DNA from: CAZFVY01 sp964522665
GTDB taxonomy: Bacteria > Verrucomicrobiota > Verrucomicrobiia > Limisphaerales > CAZFVY01
Direction: 5' to 3'
Assembly (NCBI GenBank): GCA_964522665.1
Contig: CAZFVY010000007.1
Coordinates: forward strand, 43,423-107,422
Length of the DNA stretch: 64,000 nt
The notes under the pieces are model-generated. The model did not search any database. It saw only the letters and a list, made by a program, of their open reading frames with translations, and was not told the DNA's origin. Positions within the stretch are counted from its first letter, which is position 1. Each line of letters starts with the position of its first letter. The translations under genes were made by a program, and so were the position numbers. Below are positions 26,541-36,070 of the stretch, piece after piece.

Positions 26541-29057
26541 TTAGGGGTTCGGCTCCGCGCGGAACTCCCGGAGGATCGCGTTACCGACCCATAGTTCCAG
26601 GTTTTCCAAGACCTTAAGCTCGTCTCCCAAGCGGGCGCTCCCTTTGGCCTCTAATTCGGCAACTAATATTCGCTGCCTCTCGATCAGCGCGCCATGTTCT
26701 TGCGCCTGCTCTGGATGATACCAACGTACCCAAGCCCAAGTGCAGTTTATCCGCAGCGGGAGATTGGCGGGCGTGGCCGGATGGGACAGGCGCTTGAGGA
26801 TTTGCGCCAAGCGGGCCGAGACGTCCCGCTGCAACCGATTGTCCACGCGGGCTCCGACCATGAAGGTGAAGCCGCCGTGCCGTTTGGCGATGGGGCGGTT
26901 GAGCTTATGGCCGCGCATAACCCAGGGACTGCGGCCGGCATGGGCCGCCTGCGCGTGGGATCGCTCTTCATGCGGGAGGGGCGGCAGCCCCCTGGTCCGT
27001 TCCATCAGGCGCCGCCACGTATCGATCGCCGCCGTCCAATCGTGCTCGCCCCAATCTGAGACGTAGTCAAAGTAAGGCCTTGGCGCCTGCGGGTGGATTC
27101 GTTCCAAGGCGCGTGCGGCGTTAAAGCGAACCGCCGTTACCTGTTCGTCGAATTCCTCGTGTCCCACCGTCAGATCGTATCGCTCGTCCTCGATGACTTT
27201 CAGCAGCGACTCGGCGGCGCCCCGCTCTCGCGTCTCGTCCCCGCCGCGGAAAGTTAAGCCGAAGTACTCGATGAAATTTCTGAATATTCGCCAGTTGGCC
27301 GGACTGGGATGACGGCGTGAAAGCCATCCCATGAGGTTGTCTTCGAAGCCCTTGTCGAGCAATTCGGACAGGAACCCGTAGAACGACGACTGATAATAGT
27401 CCAACTCGACGCGAGCGGTCGCCAGTTCCTGGAGTTCCGCCTCTGGAACCCGGTCGGAGACGACGTCCCTAAACTCCTGCGTCAGGCGGGACGCAACCAG
27501 CGCTTCGTTCACCGATTCGTGAAAGAACCGGACATGAAGCCCCCCCGTTTTCTCTTCGGACTGGATCAGAATATCACCGATCGGAACCCTGCTCCGCTCG
27601 AGCGTCTCGCCGTCGAGCTTCAAGAGCATGGCAAGATTTAGATCTGACAATCGCGCCGAATAGCTGCGGCTTCTCAAGAGATGCAGCGCGGCGTCTTGAT
27701 AGAATTTCAGAAAGGAACCGGGCACTAATCCGCAGATCCGGTCAGCCGCCTTGGCTTCGTAGCGAATCCATTGATCGTGCATCCCCGAGCGGCTGGCGAA
27801 GGCGGCATCCGGAAGACTCGCCCGCAGATCGAGAATCGACCTAATGATCATCGGGTTACGAATCCAACTTCGGAAGCGTCGCTCGCCGATGTACGCCGTC
27901 TTGGGAACAGGAACGCCGGAAAGCAGCCGGGCGGTATCTTCGTCGCTGAACTCGAGCAATTCAATCACCTCGTACCCGACGGGCTGATTCAACCTCTGGT
28001 TCCAGATTGATTTGCGGCAACTCAAGAGAACATGAATGCCATGATCCTCGGCAACGGCTCGTAATCCTTCCTTAAGCTCCTCTGTGTCGGTCGGTCGGCG
28101 ACTGGAGAATTCGTCCAGTCCGTCGAAGATGAGGAAAAGCATCCCGGCCCGCTTGAACGGTTCGAGCAAGCCAGGGTAACCCGGTCGCTCTCGCGCTCCC
28201 TGAAGGTCGCGCACTCGCTCTTGGTAAATCGGCCAAAGATCGGTCGCGTGGAATAGCGAGGGTATGGCATCCGCGGTCATGAACAGGCCGACTGGACAAA
28301 GCTGGTGGGAGCTGGTGATTGTTGCGGGATTTCCAAGAACCTCGTGTTGCTTCCTGGCCAGCCATCCGGCAAATCGAGATAGAAGGACGGTTTTGCCAAA
28401 TCCAGGAGGGGCGACGATCGCGACGCGCCGAGCCGGGCGCGGGCGTTCGATCCAAAGCTGAAATCTGGCTTCGACGTCCAATCGGCTTGGCCCCTGCGCC
28501 GTGCTTACGATTGGGTCGAAAGCATCACGTGGAACGCGTCGAGCGGCGCTCTCCAGCGCATGCCTCGTTATCCCATTACCCCACTCGGCCGCCGCTTTAA
28601 GCGCATCATTAAGTATCTTATGCACGAGAAGCCGCAGACTGGTCGGGCCATAGTCCTCAACGAGCGGCAGGGAATACTCAAACGTAAGCAATTCTGGAAA
28701 GACGCTTCGGGCCTCGCTTGGAGCAGCCGGACCCGGCGGCCGATCCTTCAAAGCTATGACCGCGCAAAGTTTTCGTTCAAGCGCGTGAATGACCTCAAAC
28801 GCCACATACCAACTAAACCCGCTGACTTCGGCCAACACGATGAACGACCGATCAATCTCGTCGCGAAGCTGGTTCCTAACGTTCACCGACAAGGCGGTTC
28901 CGCTGGCTCCTTTTCGCGCGCGGATTCCCTTTTCCAGCGCCACCTCTTCGATCACTCGATATACCCATTCCGAAAACCGGTTATCGAATGTCATGGAGAC
29001 AAAGCATTCCAATCTTGGCTCTCCCGGGACTTGCTGATCGTTTGACACATTTGGCAT
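26541..29057 (-). CDS. TIR/deoxyribosyltransferase-like + NACHT NTPase (NLR-like)
   Basis: 838 residues. Residues 16-105 (LECFVSMTFDNRFSEWVYRV, IDRSFIVLAEVSGFSWYVAF, EVIHALERKLCAVIAL) follow the pattern of TIR-like / nucleoside 2-deoxyribosyltransferase-like folds. A STAND P-loop NTPase follows: Walker A APPGFGKT (216-223), Walker B LFLIFDGLDEFS (307-318, the NACHT form with D-G-x-D-E) and sensor HVLLSCRKS (342-350). The long C-terminal half is helical without recognised repeats and would be the sensor. Bacterial NACHT proteins with enzymatic N-termini act in antiphage defence; that is known for the class and inferred here. It has an ideal AGGAGG site. Codon use looks slightly less GC-rich than in neighbouring housekeeping genes. 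Confidence 0.8.
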   Translation of the reverse strand: MPNVSNDQQVPGEPRLECFVSMTFDNRFSEWVYRVIEEVALEKGIRARKGASGTALSVNVRNQLRDEIDRSFIVLAEVSGFSWYVAFEVIHALERKLCAVIALKDRPPGPAAPSEARSVFPELLTFEYSLPLVEDYGPTSLRLLVHKILNDALKAAAEWGNGITRHALESAARRVPRDAFDPIVSTAQGPSRLDVEARFQLWIERPRPARRVAIVAPPGFGKTVLLSRFAGWLARKQHEVLGNPATITSSHQLCPVGLFMTADAIPSLFHATDLWPIYQERVRDLQGARERPGYPGLLEPFKRAGMLFLIFDGLDEFSSRRPTDTEELKEGLRAVAEDHGIHVLLSCRKSIWNQRLNQPVGYEVIELLEFSDEDTARLLSGVPVPKTAYIGERRFRSWIRNPMIIRSILDLRASLPDAAFASRSGMHDQWIRYEAKAADRICGLVPGSFLKFYQDAALHLLRSRSYSARLSDLNLAMLLKLDGETLERSRVPIGDILIQSEEKTGGLHVRFFHESVNEALVASRLTQEFRDVVSDRVPEAELQELATARVELDYYQSSFYGFLSELLDKGFEDNLMGWLSRRHPSPANWRIFRNFIEYFGLTFRGGDETRERGAAESLLKVIEDERYDLTVGHEEFDEQVTAVRFNAARALERIHPQAPRPYFDYVSDWGEHDWTAAIDTWRRLMERTRGLPPLPHEERSHAQAAHAGRSPWVMRGHKLNRPIAKRHGGFTFMVGARVDNRLQRDVSARLAQILKRLSHPATPANLPLRINCTWAWVRWYHPEQAQEHGALIERQRILVAELEAKGSARLGDELKVLENLELWVGNAILREFRAEPNP

Positions 29058-29397
29058 ACGTCTTCCTCCTCACCGGCGCTCGGCGTCTTAGCTTTACCGC
29101 TTCGCGGCGCGCTTTCCCTAGTTCCGGTAGTACGGTTAGCGAGACTCACGCCGTACGGCAATGGAAATCTTCGGGCGGCGCCAGGCCAATCCAGGCACCC
29201 GGGTCCCAGCACGGCGGCGGCGCGACCACGCTCGGGTCGAGCGAAGCAACGCGCTCGAGTGTCAGAAGGAATGAAGGAATTCCCGAGCCCGAAATGACGC
29301 CAAATCGTTACGTGATCGAAACTAGCGGAGTACCGGCCCTTCGGTAAAGTATGCTGGAATACTCAGAGCGGCACAATCTCGGGAATAAACTAATTAT
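29058..29397. other. Divergent promoter region of the NACHT/receiver pair
   Basis: 340 bp between two divergent starts. The right end is AT-rich (GGGAATAAACTAATTATATG leads into the receiver-like gene), consistent with a promoter there. No gene or inverted repeat longer than about 8 bp was recognised. Confidence 0.5.
29065..29070 (-). promoter_or_regulatory. Perfect Shine-Dalgarno site of the NACHT gene
   Basis: On the minus strand AGGAGGAAGACGTATG places a full AGGAGG 7 nt before the ATG at 29057. This fixes the start of the NACHT protein and suggests efficient translation. Confidence 0.85.
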
Positions 29398-30357
29398 ATG
29401 CTACCGCCAGCCCCAATCCGCGCGCTGGTTATCGATCCGGATAGTCAGACTCGCAAGCGCCTGCGTGACGTCCTCTTGGCGAATCAATGCGTGGACGCCG
29501 TCCACGAAGCGGAGTCGATCAAACAGGCGATCGATCTGCTGGGCGACACGCTCGTCAACGCCATATTCATCGATCCGCTCGAACTCGGACTTGCCGCCGC
29601 CGCGGATTTCATTTTCAACGTCCGCCGGAGCATCCCTCACATCGTTTTTTGCCTCTATGCGGAGCGCGCCGAAATAGAACGCCAGGCGTCGCAATTCTAT
29701 CACGGCGAGCGTCAACGCTTTAATCACTACTATTCGCTCGACAAGGACCTGGATGACGATGCGCTCTCGAAAGAGACCCACCGCGTCGTGGCTTTCTGCA
29801 TTAGCGACGTGCGGGTGTTCGCGGAGATGGAGCGGATGCGGATTCAACGGAGTTTTTATCTCGAGAGCCTCCCGCCGGACACGTTAAATACGAGCCTTAA
29901 GAAGTTTCGCCGGCAATTCCCACCGGGAGCGAGGATCGCCTTCATCATGATGCGCTTTGAAGACGGCCGTGTTCACAAGAAGATTTCCGAGCTTATTAAG
30001 GAGACGCTCAAGCAATTCGACATCATCGGCGTTCGCGCCGATGAATTCGATTTCCACGAAACGCTGCTCCACAATGTGCAGACGTACGTTCACGGCTGCG
30101 ATTTCGGCATCGCTGTATTTGAGCGGGTGAAGGACGATACTTTTAACCCGAACGTCGCGTACGAAGTTGGCTATCTGACGGCCCTCAGAAAGCCGGTTTG
30201 CATTCTAAAGGACAAAACCCTGAACGCGCTGCCGAGTGATCTGCTCGGCGCGCTCTACGTTGAATTTGACACCAGTGAGCTGAGAAAATCGATCAAAAGC
30301 GCGTTGCGCCAATGGATCGCCCGGCAGGCGTTCGGCGGAACCCCGCCCAAACCCTAA
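29398..30357 (+). CDS. Receiver-like domain fused to a TIR-like nucleotide-binding domain
   Basis: 319 residues. Residues 6-130 resemble a response-regulator receiver: IRALVIDPDSQTRKRLRDVL supplies acidic residues (Asp13, Asp15) and AIFIDPLELG a candidate phospho-acceptor (Asp59). The conserved late Thr and Lys of receivers are not obvious, so it may be a pseudo-receiver. Residues 178-292 (ARIAFIMMRFEDGRVHKKIS, CDFGIAVFERVKDDTFNPNV, AYEVGYLTALRKPVCILKD) fit TIR-like/nucleoside deoxyribosyltransferase-like domains. The N-x-N-V-A-Y-E-V...A-L-x-K block parallels WYVAFEVIHALERK of the divergent NACHT protein. No signal or membrane segment. Function is unknown; a nucleotide-cleaving or nucleotide-sensing effector is inferred. 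Confidence 0.75.
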   Translation: MLPPAPIRALVIDPDSQTRKRLRDVLLANQCVDAVHEAESIKQAIDLLGDTLVNAIFIDPLELGLAAAADFIFNVRRSIPHIVFCLYAERAEIERQASQFYHGERQRFNHYYSLDKDLDDDALSKETHRVVAFCISDVRVFAEMERMRIQRSFYLESLPPDTLNTSLKKFRRQFPPGARIAFIMMRFEDGRVHKKISELIKETLKQFDIIGVRADEFDFHETLLHNVQTYVHGCDFGIAVFERVKDDTFNPNVAYEVGYLTALRKPVCILKDKTLNALPSDLLGALYVEFDTSELRKSIKSALRQWIARQAFGGTPPKP

Positions 30358-30568
30358 CGCAGCGACCCTGGGCCTGGCGCCACCGGTTGGTTGATCACGC
30401 GACGCCCGTCCCGCCGTCCCGGTTCCAAGGTTGGCGCAACGATGCCCCACACGTATTTCCCCGCGACTTTTCCTGCTGGCGCGCGGCGGTGGGGAAGCGT
30501 AGCCTGCCGGCCAGTTCAGGGTCGCGCCGCTTAGTTTCCAGGCGCTGCCCGGATGAAATGGAATTGGC

Positions 30569-31225
30569 ATGTTGGACCAGACACCAGAAGTGTCTCCGGC
30601 GGCGGAATTGGCCGGAGATTTGGAGCCGCTGGCCGAGCGGATCGGCTCGAGCGCCAGCCTGACCGCGCTGGGCGCGGCCGGGGAGGCGTTTGCCTTTCGC
30701 GCGCCCGGAAACGTGGCCGAGTTGCGCGACTTCACCCGCCAATATCAAGCCCGCGTGCTCTTGCCGATCGAGTTGCCGGCGATCAGCCAGGCCTTCCGGC
30801 ACGCCAGCCGCTCCGAATTGCGGGAAATTCTGGCCTTGGATCAGCGGTTGACGAATGAGCCGGCCCTGAAGGATTTTGCGGTGGCCAGCCAGCACATCGG
30901 CCGCTCGCAATTGCGCGCGCTGCGGCCGTTGCGCGATCAACGCATGTTGCAACGCTATCTCGCGGCGCTCGCGCGCGGCGAAGCCCACGGCTGGCACACG
31001 GTCGCCTACGGGATGATTCTTTCGCTTTATTCGCTGCCGTTGCGGCCGAGCCTTTTGAGTTACGCCCGCCAGACGATGCGCGGGTTCGTCTTCAGCGCCG
31101 CGGCCCCGCTCCAATTGCGCCGCGGGGTTTGCGACGATTTGATCGACGAGTTGAGCGGCGGGTTTCCCGTGGCGGTCAACGCGCTGCTGACCGCCGAAGG
31201 CCTGGCGCCGCTGCTGCTGACTTAG
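30569..31225 (+). CDS. UreF-like urease-accessory family protein
   Basis: 218 residues, helical, cytoplasmic. The order of motifs follows UreF: DFTRQYQARVLLPIELPAIS in the helix before the conserved region, ALDQRLTNEPALKDFAVASQ then HIGRSQLRAL (UreF: ...xLDxLLxAS...ExRxxSxQMGRxLL), WHTVAYGMILSLYSLPLRPS and SYARQTMRGFVFSAA (UreF: Y...QNLVSAAVRL). UreF serves with UreD/UreG in nickel loading of urease, but no urease or other accessory gene is present in the window. A sodium:solute symporter follows 53 bp downstream. The match is weak to moderate. Confidence 0.5.
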   Translation: MLDQTPEVSPAAELAGDLEPLAERIGSSASLTALGAAGEAFAFRAPGNVAELRDFTRQYQARVLLPIELPAISQAFRHASRSELREILALDQRLTNEPALKDFAVASQHIGRSQLRALRPLRDQRMLQRYLAALARGEAHGWHTVAYGMILSLYSLPLRPSLLSYARQTMRGFVFSAAAPLQLRRGVCDDLIDELSGGFPVAVNALLTAEGLAPLLLT

Positions 31226-31278
31226 GCGTCGCAGGGCAAGCCCATGCTCGGCCCCGAGTTGATAACCGGCCTGCGCGC

Positions 31279-32742
31279 ATGAGCTTCCTGAACGCAGGCG
31301 ATGGGCTGGTGATCGCGGTTTATCTGGCCGGTATCGTGGCGTTCGGACTTTGGTGCGGGCGCGACCAACATAACACGCGCGATTACTTTCTCGGCGGCAA
31401 GGATATTCCGTGGTGGGGGATTGGCTTCTCGATCGTCGCCGCGGAAACGAGCGCGCTGACGATCATCGCGGTGCCGGCGATGGCCTACGGCGGCAACCTG
31501 GCCTTTCTGCAAATGGTGATCGGCTACGTCATCGCCCGGCTGATCCTCGCGTGGATCATGGTCCCGCACTATCTCGCCGGGGAAATCTATTCACCGTACC
31601 AGTTGTTCGGGGACGCCTTCGGCGCGCCCGCCCGCCTGCTCGCCGGCGGTTTTTTCCTGATTAGCGAGACGCTGGCCGCGGGCGTGCGGGTCTATGTCGC
31701 CTGCATTCCGCTGCAATTGCTGCTGGGCTTGAACGTTCTACCCACGGTCGTGCTTTTCGTCGTCGTTTCGTTGCTCTACACCTTTGTCGGCGGCGTGCGG
31801 GCGGTGATCTGGACCGACGCCGTGCAGTTCGGCCTCTTTCTGGCGGGCGGGTTGTTTACGCTGGCCTACATTCCGACCGTCGTCGAAGGCGGTCTGACGG
31901 CCGTGGTGGCCGAGGCCGGACGCGCGGGCAAGCTCGTCTGGCTCAATACCCATTTCTCACTCGCCGCGCCGATCAACATCTGGATGGGCGTGATCGGCGG
32001 CACGGTGATGGTGATGTCGTCGCACGGCGCCGAGCAACTGATCGTGCAACGGGTCCTGAGTTGCAAATCCGTCGCCGAAGGCCGGAAGGCGCTGATGTTG
32101 AGCGCCGTTTTAATCTTCCCGCTCTTCTTCATTTTCCTCCTCACCGGGGTGATGCTGTGGGTCTATTACCAGCACGTCGCGCCCGCCATTCCGCTGCCCG
32201 AACCACGGCCCGGCATCAAGGCGAACGACTTCATTTATCCGATCTTCATGCTGACCGCCGTGCCGCACTGGTTGAAAGGGTTTCTGCTGGTCGCGTTGTT
32301 GTCGGCGGCGATGTCGTCGGTCAGCTCGGCGCTGACGGCGCTCGCCTCGGTATCGACGATGGACTTTGTCAAACGCCTGGAGAAACGCCCGCGGAGCGAG
32401 GCCTTTTACTTGCGCTTCAGCAAATATTCGACCGTGGTTTGGGCGCTCGGGTTGATCGTGGTGGCTTACCTGAGCCGGCGGGTCGAGTTCGTGCTGAACG
32501 CCGCGTTTTCCCTGCGCGGGCTGACCAGCGGCGCGCTGCTCGGCGGCCTGCTGCTCGCGGTGTTCGGCAAGCGTGGCCGGCCCGGACCGGTGGTCGCCGG
32601 CATGACGGCGTCGCTCCTCGTGATGCTGTATTTGAGCGTCGCGTGGACGAATCAGGTCTATTGGCCCTGGTTCACGTTGATCGGCACGGTCGTGACGCTG
32701 ACCGTCGCGGGCGTGGTGAGGCTCGCGAGCCGGCCGGGCTGA
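31279..32742 (+). CDS. Sodium:solute symporter (SSS family)
   Basis: 487 residues from the ATG giving MSFLNAGDGLVIAVYLAG. About 13 hydrophobic segments. SSS signatures: RDYFLGGKDIPWWGIGFSIVA after TM1, ETSALTIIAVPAMAYGGN, YTFVGGVRAVIWTDAVQFGL (the classic GGxxAVxxTDxxQ motif) and LLVALLSAAMSSVSSALTAL (AAxMSTxSSxLN-type Na+ site). It couples Na+ entry to uptake of an organic solute; which one (sugar, amino acid, carboxylate, nucleoside) cannot be told from sequence. It lies downstream of the UreF-like gene on the same strand. An in-frame upstream extension is not membrane-like and is rejected. Confidence 0.93.
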   Translation: MSFLNAGDGLVIAVYLAGIVAFGLWCGRDQHNTRDYFLGGKDIPWWGIGFSIVAAETSALTIIAVPAMAYGGNLAFLQMVIGYVIARLILAWIMVPHYLAGEIYSPYQLFGDAFGAPARLLAGGFFLISETLAAGVRVYVACIPLQLLLGLNVLPTVVLFVVVSLLYTFVGGVRAVIWTDAVQFGLFLAGGLFTLAYIPTVVEGGLTAVVAEAGRAGKLVWLNTHFSLAAPINIWMGVIGGTVMVMSSHGAEQLIVQRVLSCKSVAEGRKALMLSAVLIFPLFFIFLLTGVMLWVYYQHVAPAIPLPEPRPGIKANDFIYPIFMLTAVPHWLKGFLLVALLSAAMSSVSSALTALASVSTMDFVKRLEKRPRSEAFYLRFSKYSTVVWALGLIVVAYLSRRVEFVLNAAFSLRGLTSGALLGGLLLAVFGKRGRPGPVVAGMTASLLVMLYLSVAWTNQVYWPWFTLIGTVVTLTVAGVVRLASRPG

Positions 32743-32854
32743 GATTGAAGCGGATCGTCGTCGCGGCCGTTGTTCCCAACGCCATTTCCACGAGAGCGGC
32801 CGACGGCGAGCCGATACGCGCGAGCGTCAAGGCGTAACTGGCAAATAAAGAATT

Positions 32855-35800
32855 TTATCGGCTGATTTTCCAGACGCCGTAGTCGCTGAGAGGAATCCAG
32901 AGACCGCGGTCGAGCGCGCCGTCCGCCTGATTGAGATTGAAGCCGACGCAACCGTCGGGCAGGGCGTTGGTAATCAGCGAGAGCGCCGCCGGAGTGGTCG
33001 CGTCGAGCAGCAAGACCCCGTTCGCGCTGCTTTGGCCGGCGAGCAACGGGCCGAAGGCCGACAGGCTTTGCGCGGCGTCGCTGAGCTTGAGGGCGCCCAA
33101 CTGGCTGAACCGGCCCGTCGCGGGGGGAAGCGTCCAAGTCTGCAACAGGTTCGGGGAATTCGTCGTCCCCGGCGAACCGATGAATAGATTCTCACCCTGA
33201 ACAAGAACGGGATGCGGCCAATCGGCCGACAAGTGCAGAGAGTCCACCAGGTGCGCCGCGACGCCGTCATAGGCGCTGGCATCGAGCCAATCGGTCCAAT
33301 CGGTGGTCCAGGTGGTCGGATCATAATGGTTGCCCACGGTGTAGAGCAACGCGCCGCCCTGCGAGACCCCATTGAGCGTTCCGGGGATGTTTACGGGCGG
33401 GCGAACCGTGGGATTGACCGGGTCGGCGTAGTCCACGACGTCAAGGTACCAGCGTTGAATCCACGTGCCCGGAGGCGGCTGATTGGTATCCGATTTGTCG
33501 GTCGGAACGGGTTGGCCCGGCGGGATCACGCCCGGCAGGAACTCGGAGCCTTGATGGCTGAGATAAATCAACCCGCCCGCGGCGTAGGGCTGGCTGAAAC
33601 TCCACCAGCCGTTCGTCGTGGATAGGTCCACCTGCGAAAGGAACTTCGGGGTGGCCGGGGCGGAGACATCGAACGCGAGGAGTTTCCCGCCGAAGCCGCC
33701 CCACCAAGGCCACCACGGCGGCCGGAGCACGCCGCCTTGAATGATCCCGCTGCTCGCGACGCCGCCGGCGGGCGTCAGGATCCCGTTGTAAAAGATAATG
33801 CCGCCACCGCTGCCGGCCCAGACCAGCAGGCCGGGCTGGGGCCAGATCGGAGTCAGGTTGCCCCAATATTGGGCCGCGTCGCCGAGCGCGACGTTAGTCT
33901 GCCCGAGCGGCGTCAACTGCGGTAAATTCGACAGATCGAAGACGGTCACGGTCAACGTGGCGGTGTTGGTGACCGGCGGCGGCTGGTTGGTCGTGCCGTC
34001 GGCCGGGAGCGGATAATAAATCTGCGTCGAATTTCCCTGCGCGATATAGAGGCGGTTGCTCTGGGCGGCGGCGCCCAGGAAGGGAACGTTCGTGAGGACG
34101 AGCCGGTTCAACGAGGTGTCGGGATCGTCCGCCGTCGAGACGCGAATCGCCGGCGCGGTCGAGCCGGTCCAGTAATAGGAACTCGAGGCCAGTTGCAACA
34201 GGTATTTGCCTTGCAGGAAAACCACGTCCGCCGGCCAGGAAAGCTCGAGGTCCGCCTTGACCGCCGGATGAGCGCGATCGGCGGCGTCCACGCTGAGCAA
34301 CTCCATGCCGGAAATCGAAAGGATTTTTCCGTTGTAAACCGTGCTGCGCCGCGGCTGGTATTGGTGCTCGATGGTTCCGCGCGCGACCAGCGAGTTCGTA
34401 TTCAGATCGATCAATTGCACCCGCGAAGCGAAGCCGTTCGTGAAATAACCCTGATACGGGACCAGAATCAGTCCCGCGTCCGGCAAGACGCCAAACGCCT
34501 TGTCATCGTACGTCGCTTCACTCCAGGAATAGTTGTCGCCCAAGGGGACTTTGCTCAAAAGCGCCGGATGCGCGGCATCATGCACGTCGAAGAGCGACAC
34601 CGCGACCTGCCAGCCGTTGGTTGTGTCGATGCCCAGCGTGACCAGGCGATCGCCCAGCGGCTGGATGTAGGTCGAGTAGCCGGGAACCTGAAGCTGGCCG
34701 GAGATCGTCGGGTTGGCCGGGTCGGACAGGTCCACGACCCAAAGCGGATCGACGCGATAATAAGTCACGATGTAGGCGCGGGCGCCGTCGAAGCGCGTCG
34801 CGAAGAGCGAGTCGCCATGACCAATCAGCAGTTCACCCAACTTCTTCGGCGCCGTCGGTGTGGCCATGGAAAAGGTTTGCAGCCGGCTGACCGCCGGCGA
34901 CGGGCGGCTGTCGTACGAAATCACCGAAAAGGTATCGCCGTTCATCGCCATCTTGTACTTATCCTGAACCGTGCCAAAGGGATCGATCGTGGTAAGGGCG
35001 GTCGCAGTCCCGTCCGGCGCCGAAATGTCGATGACTTGAATCTGCGATTGCCACCAATTGGTGACATTCTGGGTCGCGACAAACAGAAACTGATCCGTGG
35101 CGGTCACGGTCGTGCTGTAGCCGGGGACGTTGATCGTGGAACGAGCCACCGGATGGGCGGGGTCGGCCAAGTCAAACGAGGAGACCAGGGTATTCCATTG
35201 CCATTGAACGTCGCTGGCGCCCTTGTTGGTGGAGGCCACCTCGACGGGCAAATAAGCCGCAGAGCCGATGTACAGCGCCGTCCCGACCATGCGACTCTCA
35301 AGAATCTGGCCGGAGACCGGCACGCTGGCCGCGATTTGGGGCTTGCCACCCATCACATTGATGATGAGCGCCCGGCTTTGGGGACCGGTGGCGGACCAGC
35401 CGCAGCCGTCCTGCGCGAGCAAGGCGACATAGTTGCTGCTCAAGAGGTACATTTGCTCACCGGCCGCCGGCAGGCTCAGCGTCCCGGTCAAAACGGGATT
35501 GCTCGGATCGCTGATGTCCACAACCTGCAGGCCGCGGTATTGGTTGAAAAAGTAAAGCCACGTTCCGTTGATTTCCCAAATGTCCGACTCGACGACCGCT
35601 CGGGTTGAGGAATCGGCCGGCGTGAGCGCGCCGTTCACGGCGCCCGGGGCTCCGGTTGGGGAGGTCGCCGGCGCCGCGCCGCTGGTCGCGGGCTGGCCGA
35701 GGAAAGCGTTGGTTCCCTGGTAAAACGAGGCCGGCAACGGGTCTTGCTGGTCCGCTCGCAGCCGCAGGACTTCGACATCCTGCGATTTCGCCAGCCGGAA

Positions 35801-36070
35801 GGTCACGGCGCCGCCGGTCGAGTCGAGATGCGCGACGGCGCGCGGCACCCAGGCGCCCACCTGCAGCCGGGCGCGCCCTTCCAGCGTGACGCTGGCGATG
35901 CCGGCCGGAACCTGGCCCGTCACGACGACATTCGTGCCATCAAGCTGAACATTGGTAATCGTCGGCCTCGCCGGATCGGCGTGGGCTATGACGATGGCCG
36001 CCAACCACGCGAGGACCGCGAGGCCGCCGCCGCGGCCGGACTTGAAGGAGCCTTGATTTAGTTTGTTCAT
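32855..36070 (-). CDS. Large exported beta-propeller protein
   Basis: 1071 residues. Signal peptide MNKLNQGSFKSGRGGGLAVL then AWLAAIVIAHA. A small N-terminal beta-sandwich (ITNVQLDGTNVVVTGQVPAG) is followed by LVIVD-type propeller blades: LQVVDISDPSNPVLTGTLSL, SFDLADPAHPVARSTINVPG, IQVIDISAPDGTATALTTID, LWVVDLSDPANPTISGQLQV, VSLFDVHDAAHPALLSKVPL and LLSVDAADRAHPAVKADLEL. This matches secreted C-terminal beta-propeller (Beta_propel) proteins. No catalytic residues are recognised. Its role is probably binding at the cell surface. A Pro/Gly-rich insertion occurs around residues 690-800. Confidence 0.85.
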   Translation of the reverse strand: MNKLNQGSFKSGRGGGLAVLAWLAAIVIAHADPARPTITNVQLDGTNVVVTGQVPAGIASVTLEGRARLQVGAWVPRAVAHLDSTGGAVTFRLAKSQDVEVLRLRADQQDPLPASFYQGTNAFLGQPATSGAAPATSPTGAPGAVNGALTPADSSTRAVVESDIWEINGTWLYFFNQYRGLQVVDISDPSNPVLTGTLSLPAAGEQMYLLSSNYVALLAQDGCGWSATGPQSRALIINVMGGKPQIAASVPVSGQILESRMVGTALYIGSAAYLPVEVASTNKGASDVQWQWNTLVSSFDLADPAHPVARSTINVPGYSTTVTATDQFLFVATQNVTNWWQSQIQVIDISAPDGTATALTTIDPFGTVQDKYKMAMNGDTFSVISYDSRPSPAVSRLQTFSMATPTAPKKLGELLIGHGDSLFATRFDGARAYIVTYYRVDPLWVVDLSDPANPTISGQLQVPGYSTYIQPLGDRLVTLGIDTTNGWQVAVSLFDVHDAAHPALLSKVPLGDNYSWSEATYDDKAFGVLPDAGLILVPYQGYFTNGFASRVQLIDLNTNSLVARGTIEHQYQPRRSTVYNGKILSISGMELLSVDAADRAHPAVKADLELSWPADVVFLQGKYLLQLASSSYYWTGSTAPAIRVSTADDPDTSLNRLVLTNVPFLGAAAQSNRLYIAQGNSTQIYYPLPADGTTNQPPPVTNTATLTVTVFDLSNLPQLTPLGQTNVALGDAAQYWGNLTPIWPQPGLLVWAGSGGGIIFYNGILTPAGGVASSGIIQGGVLRPPWWPWWGGFGGKLLAFDVSAPATPKFLSQVDLSTTNGWWSFSQPYAAGGLIYLSHQGSEFLPGVIPPGQPVPTDKSDTNQPPPGTWIQRWYLDVVDYADPVNPTVRPPVNIPGTLNGVSQGGALLYTVGNHYDPTTWTTDWTDWLDASAYDGVAAHLVDSLHLSADWPHPVLVQGENLFIGSPGTTNSPNLLQTWTLPPATGRFSQLGALKLSDAAQSLSAFGPLLAGQSSANGVLLLDATTPAALSLITNALPDGCVGFNLNQADGALDRGLWIPLSDYGVWKISR

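Noticed and set aside
34193..35608. 471-residue plus-strand open frame
   Set aside because: Antisense to the beta-propeller gene; no domain or signal.
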